Source of the DNA: Yponomeuta sedellus
Lineage: Eukaryota; Arthropoda; Insecta; Lepidoptera; Yponomeutidae
Assembly: GCA_934045075.1 (NCBI GenBank)
Contig: OW203726.1
Coordinates: 9,829,527 to 9,893,526 of the forward strand
Length of the DNA stretch: 64,000 nucleotides
Reading direction: 5' to 3'
Position 1 is the first letter of the stretch. Every line of letters starts with the position of its first letter. A program made the translations under genes and the position numbers. Positions 54,268-64,000 of the stretch are shown here, piece after piece. Under the pieces are notes generated by a model that did not search any database, was not told the DNA's origin, and saw only the letters and a list, made by a program, of their open reading frames with translations.

Positions 54268-56645
54268 GCTAGTTCAAGTTTACGTAATAAATAATTGCGA
54301 TTACAGGCGATAAATATATAATCCTGTATAAAAGCACCACGTGTTATTTAATATAATATTGATCAGTTAAACATAAAATAATAAAAACGTCCATTACTTA
54401 ACTAACTGACCATTGAGGTCTTAATATATGCCGAAAAATATTTTCTTGACGTCATTTATGTTTAGTAACAATTACAACACAAAAGATACAGTGATATGAC
54501 TTTATAATAAGAAAACAATATCTACAACATATGATAAATTGTCGTAGTGATGCATTATTTATATTATTTTATGTGATAACTCGAATATTGATGAACGCTC
54601 CGTACATTATGAGGCGTTGCGTTTAAGTTTTGACGTCATTGTTTGAGTCCGATTTGCTTGGCACATTTTTTTACCACCTGACTAGAGTGACGTTTTTGAT
54701 GGATCACATGATAAAACTTTTTTTGTGCTAGTCCTTCATTGCAAACAAGAAAAAGCATAAATTTACCCAGAAAAATATTGTTTCAGCGCAAGTAAGAACT
54801 AAGTAAGTTATATAAGTATAGAAGTTGTTCGTTTGATGTGATAGCATCTAAAGGATCAATTTATCATTAAAGTATAGGGGACGATATACAGCTTGTCAAG
54901 CTGTGTTAACGGGGTTCCGGTAGGTAATATAAATAAGTAACCGATAAATTGTTCATTTTCATTAATAGAATTTTGGCTATTTTACAGTTCGCTGGAAATA
55001 AATTAGGCTAGCATAAAGCAGGTGTTGCCTAAACTAGGCTATTAAATATTTTTTTACTTGCTGCAATGCTTGAAAAAACTTAAAACTTTATTATTAAAAT
55101 TAAACATCTTGCCACCTAATTTCTCAAAATCTTTATTCATAATTTTACACTACACTAAAATATTTACAAAAGTCTTGCGTTGAGCAATGCCAATTTAGTT
55201 CAGTATTTTCTTTTTTTTTAAGTTTTAATTTTTATTTTATTCTCCAGCATCTTTACTGTACACATTAAAATGCAAGTACCTCCATAGCCATGTCCTGAGA
55301 ATAAATTTCCTCATGTGAATAGCAAAACAGGTGACTCCGTGGTTTTTTTGTCATAAGAGTAAAACGACGCTCTCTCAGAAACAACGAGTAAAGTGAAAGA
55401 ATATGAAAATTCTATTCTTTATGAATAATTTATACAGCTCTATATTAAAAGGGCCATAACCAAGTGATTTTAAGCGTTCTGCGCCCCAAGTGTTAAATAG
55501 ATTTTCTTATATAATTTCCTTGGATGGTTATGCAATGTTGTGTCTCTAAATAAATTATAAATAGAATAAATTAAATAATTTTCATTTAATATGTACATGA
55601 TGAATTAGTCTTTTTACATCTCCATAATAGATACACCTTATAATACATCTTTCGATAATGAAAGCATATGTTTGGCAGTTTTTGGCGTCATGTTTGACAG
55701 ATTTTGGCAGATTTTGGTTTTGAGTGTGTGGCACATTCTCTACTTTTGAGATGGTCACACTGTCAAGGACGTTTCTGTAACAAGAATAAAAAAAATATAT
55801 AATAGAAAGCCCAAATGTTTGGGAAATCTCAAAACCATGTGTGTATTTCTTTAATCCTTTTAAAATAAAATAAAAAATCTTATTATTCAAGTCCATTCCA
55901 CTAAAACACTCTTAAGACGGAGTTTAAGAGTGTTTTCTGTCTTGAGAATGTTTGAGAATGACTTTTTAAATAAGTATAAATAGTGAGTTTTGGAAACTGA
56001 TATAAATATTTTATTATTTTCTGTTAACGTGCTTATCGAATCAGAATAGTATTTCACAGCGGCAAAATATTGCCACCACTTTTAGTTTTATGTGATTATT
56101 CAATGTTATTAATATCGATTTTGATAAGCGTTTCCTTTAAGATGGCACTTTGCATTGTCATATTGAAGACAGTCCAACTAATAACAACGAAAATATTATA
56201 TTATTGCGTTAATTGGTTTCTGAAAACCGTTTTACCCGCTAAGCTACGTACCCAACGGTCCCCTATCGTGGGAGCCATACAAAATATGGTTTTAAGTGGA
56301 AACTCAATATTGTGTATAAATTTTATCTCGAGACTAGAAGGCTCTACTCGAGATTTTAAATATTATTTGTTACCAGCAGCAGGTATTCGGACTGCAGATT
56401 TTACCGTCGGTCATCAATGCTCATAACAAAACGCAAACAAACTGTAGTGAAAATTGTTTCACGAAGTGTGAATAAAACAGATAAAAAGTGATACAGTAAT
56501 CTTAGTACCTAGTGTAGATGTTTTGTCTTACGAGTGTTTAATACCCGGCAGATGACTTGATCATTTTATCTGCCGCATTCGGGATAAGTATGCTACTAAA
56601 CGGAAGTTTAGAAGTTATCACTGTATCGTTCAGAATAAATAAATA
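54268..56645. other. Unassigned AT-rich sequence
   Basis: No gene. A 13-bp hairpin (AAAACACTCTTAA / TTAAGAGTGTTTT) sits at 55903-55936. Frames at 55582-55896 and 56070-56426 show no resemblance to known families. Confidence 0.4.
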
Positions 56646-58039
56646 ACACTCAATTCATCCACCGCTGGACATAGGCTTGACACTTGAGCTTTAAAGAAAA
56701 TCAATATAAAAAAACAAATTTATTATGTGCAACAATTTATGGAACATGGGACAATAATCGTTACCCGATATCGATGTTTTCCTGTAGTACAAGTACTTCG
56801 ATGATATTGACGAGTAGAGCCCCCTTTTTAGGATAGGTGAGGATTTGGTTACACCTTTGAGTTTTTTAGGACAAGCTACAAATCCAGAGTTTACGGCTGC
56901 TATGGATTTTCGGACTATGGACAGAAACCTGGTCCAATCAGTTCGCCAGTAGGACCTGCATCTCGCGAAGCTTATATCGGACTCGGTGACGCAGCCCTCA
57001 ATATCCGGCAGCCGCGGGCGCTCAGCCCGGACACCTTTGTACCGGGATCCGATAAAGGGATTGGGCAAGTCTCTACCCTGCGTTTTCATTAAAATCTACA
57101 ACACTGGATCTCCTTTGGATCAATGTGGATTACTCAAATCCTGTCTATCAGTAAGCCAGAATTTCGTCTAGAAATTATCGTGGCAAATTGAACGAGGAAA
57201 TCCGAAAGTGTCTCTATTTGTAGCGGATGATTATGCGGCAACAATGGAGTGATTATATTTGTGACAAGGGCGAGTCGCTCAAACGCGCTGCATTTAAAAT
57301 ATATTCCTCGAGCCACCAACAAAGAAGAACCCCTTTTATTCTTTTCTGTCGTCAGCAGCGAAGTAATTCTCGTCTTTTAACAAATGGAAGACATTATCGC
57401 TGTGTCTGCCTTTTGTGTAAATTCATGTAGAATAAAAGTTAGTAAAAAAGTTAAAGCGCTTACGTCGCGCTCTACTCGCATTTCAAATGTACGGTGACTA
57501 TTTAAAAACTGCAGTGAAAAAAGTTTGTGTATGTAATAGGAGCGCGATATGGATGCAAGCAAAGCAAACTTTGCTACGTAGACGTAAATATATTTTTCAG
57601 GCGTTTATTTGGAGTGGTAATGAAGCACGTTCCTTGCAGCGTGTGGTCCCGAGTTGTTTAAAATTCCTCTGTTTATTGCGTTCTTGTCGCTCCCGAATAG
57701 TGGAAAACAGAGTATACCTGGAAAAATTGGCGCCGCCTGAAAACTATCCCTCCCTATTGGGAGAACTAGTTTTCCTAAAACTTTTCGGGGCACACTGACT
57801 TTTGGTTTTATGATTTTGAACGGTTTAAACCTTCGTCTATTTTTCATCCATATCAATCGTTTGCTTATTTTAAATAAATGCTCTCTTGTACAATCATAAG
57901 AGCAGCCTTCGAATTTGAGCCTTCTTGGTCAGTTTTGATGTGTTTATAGCGAAACTTGACGACCACGGCCTGATTACTGAGTGAACAGATGCAGGCCAAG
58001 CATTAGATGTAGGTAACTTGATATTTTATCAGACAACTG
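56646..58039. other. Unassigned sequence with long frames of unknown meaning
   Basis: A minus-strand frame of 132 aa (57089-56691) and plus-strand frames near 57227-57798 are open, but overlapping frames on both strands are equally open. I see no domain, splice structure or repeat identity. Confidence 0.3.
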
Positions 58040-58165
58040 TAATTGATTGCTAACTCTAAAGGAAAACATTGTAAGAAAACCCGCACATTGGTTGGCTCTG
58101 CACGTATGGACTTGCCTTTCCTGTATAGGCTAGGCTAACCAAGCTGTCAGGATGGAATAGGTGCT
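58040..58165 (+). mobile_element. tRNA-headed SINE body fragment
   Basis: AAGGAAAACATTGTAAGAAA, GGTTGGCTCTGCACGTATGG and AAGCTGTCAGGATGG match 32560-32690. Confidence 0.6.
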
Positions 58166-58199
58166 GGCAGGCCTACTCCATCTAAACAAAAACTATGTC

Positions 58200-58300
58200 C
58201 CAGATACTACAGCGTCCGACTGGTCCCTTCAGCCATCTAGTGTAAATGAAGTTACCACTGTATAAATCATCACAATGCGTAGATACAATGACCAAAGTTT
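58200..58300 (+). repeat. Dispersed repeat, copy 2
   Basis: CTACAGCGTCCGACTGGTCC, CATCTAGTGTAAATGAAG, ATAAATCATCACAATGCGTA and GATAC; the partner is 49755-49860. Confidence 0.55.
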
Positions 58301-58636
58301 TACTTGAACACATAGGTATCTGTGGAACTGGCCGCTCATCTGATTCGCCGTGATTAGCTATGTTTATCAAAGACCGTAGACAGCTCTGTATGCATAATAG
58401 ATGACGTTCGACATTCTACGGACACACACGATTGGCTTCTGTACTGCCCTAGATATACAGTCCTGCAGAGAGCATATCAAACTTTACATTTTAGCCGTAA
58501 AGTAAACCGTCACCTAACTGAGTAGAGTGCGTGCATGTAGCATGTTGATGAGCTGTCCACTGTACCTACTACTTGTAAAGGATGAGTTCATAGCTTGCTT
58601 ACAGCGAAACCGTCAGTTATTTTTGTGTTTTGCATT

Positions 58637-58750
58637 CATACATACATAAACTCACGCCTGAATGCCAGAGGGGTAGGCAGAGATCAGGAACTGCTACTTG
58701 CCACGATCCTGACAGATCACCTTCGCTTTATCAACGTTTATAAGTTTTGT
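58637..58750 (-). mobile_element. RTE-type LINE 3' end, second copy
   Basis: CTCACGCCTGAATGCCAGAG, GGGTAGGCAGAGATCAGGAA and CTTGCCACGATCCTGACAGA closely match 2960-3050. Confidence 0.7.
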
Positions 58751-59761
58751 GTTTTAGTATGTTATTAAGGTAGGTGGACCATGGGAGGCCACTCTAACAA
58801 TTAAACACTTTTTATTCGTTTATTTACTGGATAAATGAAGGAAACAAATTATTAAGTAATACTTTGTTTTATTGCACACCATACAATTTCCTTTATTTTT
58901 ACTTAATCTCTTCTTTATGGCCTTGCAAGGAACACGGCTCCAAGGCCAATCAGTCGTTAAACTTAAAAATAGAAAGGTAATAATATATATTTCCGCTTTT
59001 ACTAAAACTACATAATAAACTACATCGTGTAAGCGAAACATTAAATGCTCAATATATTTTAATCATTCATAAAAAACTTAACAAACATTACTTGAACATC
59101 ATCGTGTAACTAAGAATATATTAATAAAAGTTATTTACAAATAGTATTATTAAGTATCATATCAGCAACAAATAGCATGCCAACATGTTTTGTAACGAAA
59201 TTAAAAGCTTTTTTTATCCAAAATGGCCTACTTATGGGTCTATTCTTTGTAAGGCCACAATGTTCCTAAGAAGGCCAAGCTAACAATTAAGTATGACTAT
59301 GACTATTTCATACTAATTAATACTATAAAATATTAGAAACCACAGAGTAGTGTAATTGTAAAAACTTATCATAGCACATAAACGCTTTTTCGGAAAAATT
59401 TAAACGCTTAAAGTTTCATTCCTTGTAAGCCCCATCTGCCATGGCAAGGCCAATGGTCAAATTTTAGTTGGCCTTATAAGGAACTAGTGGCCATCCTAGG
59501 AACATTGCCAATATTTAAATTTAAATCGAGTCAAAACCGTGTTTTTATTCTTTAAAAACCATAAACATAGCCTTATACAACAATTCACAGTAAAAAATAT
59601 GAGATAATAATAGGTTATTGACTAAAAACTTACGTTTTGCTGTGCCCACGAATAACAATCGCAACGTCGACTACCGAAGTCTACGAAGCGTGAGCTCGCA
59701 ATGCCACAATAACGGCGCGATCGTCACGCCGCCCTGTATGTGGCCTTGAGTTTTATGGAGC
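58751..59761. other. AT-rich region with clustered GGCC motifs
   Basis: About ten GGCC-centred sites (AAGGCCA or TGGCCT contexts, several near AGGAAC) lie between 58775 and 59745. A GC-rich block at 59640-59757 ends, on the minus strand, in GCAAAACGTAAGT, a possible donor. No gene could be assembled. Confidence 0.35.
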
Positions 59762-60271
59762 TTTTTTTTTTTATTTATTCATTTGCAAGCATACACGGTA
59801 CATTTTATATAAGTAAATTACAATAGTTAAGAGCATGCGTGATGCGCCAGTATCTGGCATGCAACATTGTTTGCAGTTAATATTGCACTTGTTTTACCTA
59901 TTGGTATTTAAGAGTCAATATCAACTTATTAACTTATTAAATTAAATTACAATTGTATAATTATTATTGAAATTAAATTATCAAATTCTTAAATTATTAT
60001 GTTACATTTTTTTTAATTGATTCAAACATATCGTTAAACTAAAAAAAAAATATATTAATATTAGTAAATTAATAAAAATAGACAGAATAGAAAATTATGC
60101 ACATCACAACAAAATATAAAAATAGTATCAATAGTGGGTAAATTAAATTCAGATTATAATTTTAATTTTAAAAAATCTTCAATTTTATAAATGGAATTCT
60201 CACATAAACATATAAACAATTTCTTTTTGAATATCCCAAATTGCAGTTTGGATATAGATTCTGGTAGGGCA

Positions 60272-60925
60272 TTACATTTTGATTGACATGTAGTGGCAAT
60301 TTTTCGCAAATGATGTTGTTTTATGAGGTAATCCGGCCAAACGATATCTAGCAGAAAATGCGCAATCTTTTACTTGGAAGTCCCCAATATTTTTCTTTAC
60401 GTATAGGCACACTTCAAATATATATAAGGCGGGCAGTGGCAGTATATTTAGTTTCTTGAAAAGTGGTCGACATGAATCTAAAGGCTTAGCTCCACATATG
60501 GCTCTTATACACTTTTTCTGAATAATAAAAGCCTGATTCATATCAACTGAGTTTCCCCATACAATAAGCCCATATCTTAGCATAGAACCCACATATGCGT
60601 GATACGCCATCAGCGCAGTCTTCTGGTCACATATTTTGGTTATTCTTTGCAATGGATAAACAAAACTATTGATTCTATTGCAGACCAATCTTATATGTTG
60701 CTTCCATGACAACTGCGAGTCTAATTCAATGCCAAGGAATCTGGCTGTAGTTGATTCCATAATAGGATGGTTATCATAAGACACTTTCAGTTTGATTGAT
60801 TTTCCGTTTTTGTTGTAAAATTGTAAAAATTTTGTTTTTGAAAAGTTTACTTGCAAATCATTTCCCTTTAACCAATTCACTATATTTCCTATTGCATCAT
60901 TAATTTCTGCTTCATAATCTGTCAT
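60272..60925 (-). pseudogene. LINE ORF2 piece 4: end of RT and C-terminal domain
   Basis: 217 aa starting right after the FADD active site (encoded at 60953-60964). It contains VNFSKTKFLQF (the RT thumb-side NxxKT motif), ARFLGIELDSQLSWKQHI (the FLG...D..L.W.HI motif), then YGLIVWGNSV and IQKKCIRAICG, typical of the C-terminus of CR1/Jockey ORF2. The natural stop falls near 60272. It resembles, at the family level, the fragment at 28021-28434. Confidence 0.85.
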
Positions 60926-60998
60926 TGAGGCTTTGTGTATGATGACAGATATGTCATCTGCAAATAAGATGCAGGGATATTTTTAGATATCTGGTAAA

Positions 60999-61505
60999 TC
61001 ATTTACGTATAATAAGAACAAGTGATCCCAAAATGCTGCCTTGCGGCACGCCAAATTTATTAGTTTTAAATTCAGATCTGTAACTTGTTTTTTCTAGGAA
61101 TTTGTTCAGTTTATTAATTTCCACACATTGTGCTCTATCTTCTAGGTAGCTCTTTAGCCAGTTATATGCTTGACCACGAATCCCGTACGATTCGAGCTTC
61201 GCCAGCAGAGTTTTGTGGCAGACGCAATCGAAAGCTTTACTCATATCAAATAAAATAGCTAATACTGGTATTTTTTTGTCCATGTAGTGTGAAATTTGCT
61301 TGATTAGTGAGAAACAGGCTTGAGTTGTTGACTTGTCTTTTTGGAACCCATATTGTTCTGTTTTTATTATATCGTATCTTAATAGAAACGATGTTATTCT
61401 CTTACGCATTGCTTTCTTAAAAATTTTAGCCAGTATGGAGATAAGAGTAATTGGTCTGTAATTATTCATGTCATCTTTGTTGCCTTTTTTATGTAATGGC
61501 TTCAC
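60999..61505 (-). pseudogene. LINE ORF2 piece 3: reverse transcriptase core
   Basis: 168 aa with NYRPITLISILAKIFKKAM (motif 1), EQYGFQKDKST (motif 2), FDMSKAFD (motif A, carrying a catalytic Asp), SYLEDRAQ and GVPQGSILG (motif B). Just after GSILG the frame slips; in another frame LYVNDLPDI follows, then an in-frame stop at 60983-60985, and then FADD (motif C). Two separate lesions therefore disconnect motif C from motifs A and B. Confidence 0.9.
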
Positions 61506-61644
61506 GATAGAAATCTTTAAAGGGGTTGGAAATATACCGTTTTGAAAGGATAGATTGATTAGATATGTCAGGATCGGAGATAATTCGATTGCACAAGTTT
61601 TGATTACTCTTGTGCAAATTTCATCATGACCCGTAGATCCTGTG

Positions 61645-62295
61645 TTATTGAGGTTTTTTTATTATTTCTTGTATTTCCGCTACGCCAGTGGGTCTTAGAA
61701 ATATACTAGAGTTGTTTGTAGTTAGTTTATTGTCTTTTGATGCATTATTTTGATTCCCTCTTTTAATATTTGGTAAGTTGATAAAATGTTCATTAAAAAG
61801 TGCAGCTATGTCTTTCGGGTCATCAATTTTTTTATTATTTACAGTTAAATAGTTCATCTGTTCTACGGTGTAATCTTTGTTTTTTATCAGATCCCAAGTG
61901 GCTTTACATTTATTTCTAGCATTTAGAATATAATCACAGTTCGTTGTTTTTTGTGCAGCGTATATACATTTCTTTAAAAGTTTAGAGTAAGTTTTGTACA
62001 TATTTTTATCTTTAGCCGTTTTAGACAAATAATAATTCATACGTAATTTTCTTTTGGTAATACATGACCTCCTTATGCCCTTCGTCAGCCATTTCATTTT
62101 ATTGTTCGTCTTATTTGAAATTCTAACTCTAGATTTGGAAAAGTTTAAGTTGTAGAGTAATTTCAGATCAGCATAAAAAATATCAAATGCTGTTTTAATG
62201 TCGTTGCAATTTAGAACTTTTGACCATGAGTAGCTTCCTATGCACTGTTTAAATTTAAGGATATTTGCTGTACTGTAGTCTCTTCTTTTTTTCAT
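61645..62295 (-). pseudogene. LINE ORF2 piece 2: linker between endonuclease and RT
   Basis: 216 aa, lysine-rich, including WLTKGIRRSC and LFNEHFINLPN, the usual connector of CR1/Jockey ORF2. It is joined to the endonuclease across an A7 run near 62287 and to the RT across an A7 run near 61655. In both cases the neighbouring frame continues sensibly, so a single-base slip is the simplest break. Confidence 0.8.
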
Positions 62296-62974
62296 ACCAA
62301 TGAATTAGTGCTAAGATGCGTTTTATGACTGGTACAGTCAGTATTTGAGCTGTATTGTGGTCTGATAAACACATTGGAACACTTTCACCTTCGGCCTTCT
62401 CAATGTTGCTGACAAAATGATCAATACACGTATGTAATCTAGTAGGTGCGTTAATATGGAAAGTAAGATTATAGTTTTCCAGAAGTTGCTTTAATTCTTG
62501 AGATAGTTTAGTGTTTTTTAGTGTGTCGATATTCCAATCACCTGTTAATATAAGATTATATTTAGTTATTTTGTTTTTTAATCTGTTTAGGAGTATTTGT
62601 AATTTATGTAGAAATATGCCTGCATCTGACCCAGGTATTCTGTAGATACAAATAAGAATTAATTTGTATTGCACGATTTCTATCCCACAACATTCGAATG
62701 ATAGTTCTGTTGCAAGCTCCCTAGCAAGAGTATGCTCTTTGGCCTCTATGCCTCTATTATGTAATATACAGACTCCGCCTCGTTTTTTATTTTGCCTGCA
62801 AAATGATGACCCCAATACAAAACCTTTCAATTGTATGTTTGTTTCATGGTTGCTTTGTATGAATGTTTCAGATAAGCATATTATATCTATAGTTTTATTG
62901 TCATTACTTAGTTCAGATATTGCAATATCTAACATATCTTTTTTGCTAAAGAAACCAGCTATATTTTGGTGCAT
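62255..62974 (-). pseudogene. LINE ORF2 piece 1: apurinic-type endonuclease
   Basis: 239 aa starting MHQNIAGFFSKKDML, the normal CR1-group ORF2 start. Exonuclease-endonuclease-phosphatase motifs appear in order: N in HQNIAG, E in CLSETF, Y-R in CIYRIPGS, GDWNID, and LSDHNTA with the catalytic Asp-His. All key residues are present. The domain nicks target DNA to prime reverse transcription in the nucleus. The frame ends in a shifted tail after WYEKKK. Confidence 0.9.
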
Positions 62975-63003
62975 TAATCGTATATTATCACTAGTTTTTT
63001 CAT

Positions 63004-63993
63004 TTATAAAAAAGCATCCTTCTGTATTTGACTTCGTCCTGGACCTACGATCGACTGCACGCTATGGAAAGAGTTAGTGCTATTAATATGGTTCCGGTGA
63101 TCGTTGCAGTCGTAATCAGATGCATTTTTGTGCATGATTTCTCGCAATATTCCAAGACTCATGTTTGACGTAAAATATTTTGACCCATGCCATAATCCAC
63201 CGTAATTTAGCTCCATAAAGACTGCATTTGCAAAGCCATTACATATTTTTTTAATATCGAAATTTAACAATTTACCATTTAGAACTCCATTCTTTGGTAG
63301 CTCGGATATTATAATGTTTGTATTTACAACTGAGTTTAGCCATATAAGGAGCTCGTGTTTGAGTTTGTATGGATTTTTATCATTCATACCTCCTACAATT
63401 ATTACAAAATCATTTAAAGTTAGAGTAGAGACTTCCCTTTGGCAGGTACTTATTATTTCTTCTAGCGAAGCATCACTCTTCCAAAAACAACAAATGTTAT
63501 AGTTATGGTCCATTAATTTTTGCAGAGCTTGTTGTAGGCCTTCACCTTGTTGATCAGCTAATATGAGTATTCTTTTTTTGTTGCATTTTGTGATTGGTAT
63601 ATTTTCCGATGATTTCTGGTTTTGATTCTCAAAAGTTTTCTCCTCTAGGTTTTGATTTACGTCTATGGAGGCATTATTGCTTCTTATTTCTTGTGTAACA
63701 ATTGGTTCTCTTTTAGATTTTTTCCTCTTTTTCAATGTAGAGCATTTTGCTTTGAATGATTTATTCGATACACTACTTGAACATAAGGTCATTAGCTCAT
63801 TAATTTTTCGGCTTTGATTCGAAATAGTTTTTTCCATTGATGTTTTTTCTAATGATAAGTTATCCATTTCGTTTTCAGTAGCTTGTAGTTTCAATCTCAA
63901 ATCTAGTATTTCGACATGTAAATTCTCAATTTCTTTATTTTGCAGAGTCGATAAATCGGGTAAACTTTTGGCTAGGATACTCATGTCTGACAA
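63004..63993 (-). pseudogene. LINE ORF1: coiled coil plus esterase-like domain (partial)
   Basis: 329 codons, open to the window edge, so the N-terminus (where CR1 ORF1 proteins often carry a PHD-like zinc finger) may lie outside. Residues 17-75 form a coiled coil (KEIENLHVEILDLRLKLQAT), and a basic stretch KKRKKSKRE lies at 88-96. An SGNH-esterase-like fold occupies about 139-290: RILILADQQGEGL stands where a GDS-type block I is expected, and VIIVGGMND (197-205) is a good block III. The usual serine nucleophile is Gln here (ADQQ for GDS-). The first in-frame codon listed is TTG; ATG follows three codons later. ORF2 starts about 30 bases after the stop. Confidence 0.75.
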
Positions 63994-64000
63994 CGTCAGA

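Larger units (their letters stand above)
59762..64000 (-). mobile_element. CR1-like LINE, near full length, inactive
   Basis: A two-ORF non-LTR retrotransposon on the minus strand. ORF1 begins beyond or at the window end; ORF2 (endonuclease plus reverse transcriptase) spans about 62974 to 60272. A 3' UTR of about 500 bases ends at AATAAATAAAAAAAA near 59762. The ORF1 esterase-like domain and ORF2 layout point to the CR1 group rather than Jockey (whose ORF1 has CCHC knuckles). At least four frame breaks make it non-autonomous. The five coding pieces are listed separately. Confidence 0.85.

Noticed and set aside
56691..57089. Minus-strand frame of 132 aa
   Set aside because: Overlapping frames on both strands are equally open, and no motif or splice context is visible.

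Overview
This is an AT-rich, gene-poor stretch of eukaryotic nuclear chromosome, most likely from a moth or butterfly (Lepidoptera). The basis is the repeat content: an RTE-type LINE whose C-terminus has the WFGHVERM / GRPRRT signature, CR1-like LINEs, tRNA-headed SINEs, a mariner, Helitron debris, and the short family whose end reads GGGTCAGCTAGT. I recall these families from lepidopteran genomes but have not searched for them. No bacterial, organellar or exogenous viral organisation is visible.

The only multi-exon protein gene I can reconstruct is a THAP zinc-finger gene on the minus strand (40768 to 39246). It has six small exons with good splice sites, but its frame is broken by single-base slips in short A runs. 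A second THAP start exon (934-1010, plus strand) lies between two inverted 24-base repeats 1.75 kb apart, so it may belong to a degraded DNA transposon. Two or three further orphan exon candidates (12768-12941, 44764-44818, 45233-45502) are weak. Much of the window could be intronic or intergenic.

Layout. 0-12 kb: LINE 3' ends, a palindromic MITE family (one copy split by an insertion), a 137-bp MITE, SINEs and a pentanucleotide tract. 12-20 kb: sparse, with a compound tetranucleotide block and nested AT palindromes. 20.6-26.2 kb: a 300-bp tandem array, a solo LTR with a recognisable empty-site relative, a degenerate GGCCGAAGGCC array, and a 455-bp near-perfect foldback. 26-33 kb: Helitron helicase debris, LINE fragments and a dead mariner. 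34-38 kb: palindromic repeats and SINEs. 39-41 kb: the THAP gene. 41-59 kb: an LTR fragment, MITEs and many SINEs. 59.8-64 kb: a nearly full-length but frame-broken CR1-like LINE, minus strand, running off the window end.

The most distinctive repeat is a SINE of about 360-370 bp, with at least nine copies. Its head resembles 5S rRNA, including the region of the 5S internal promoter. Enzymes encoded by the autonomous elements (LINE endonuclease and reverse transcriptase, mariner transposase, Helitron helicase) are all visibly damaged here.
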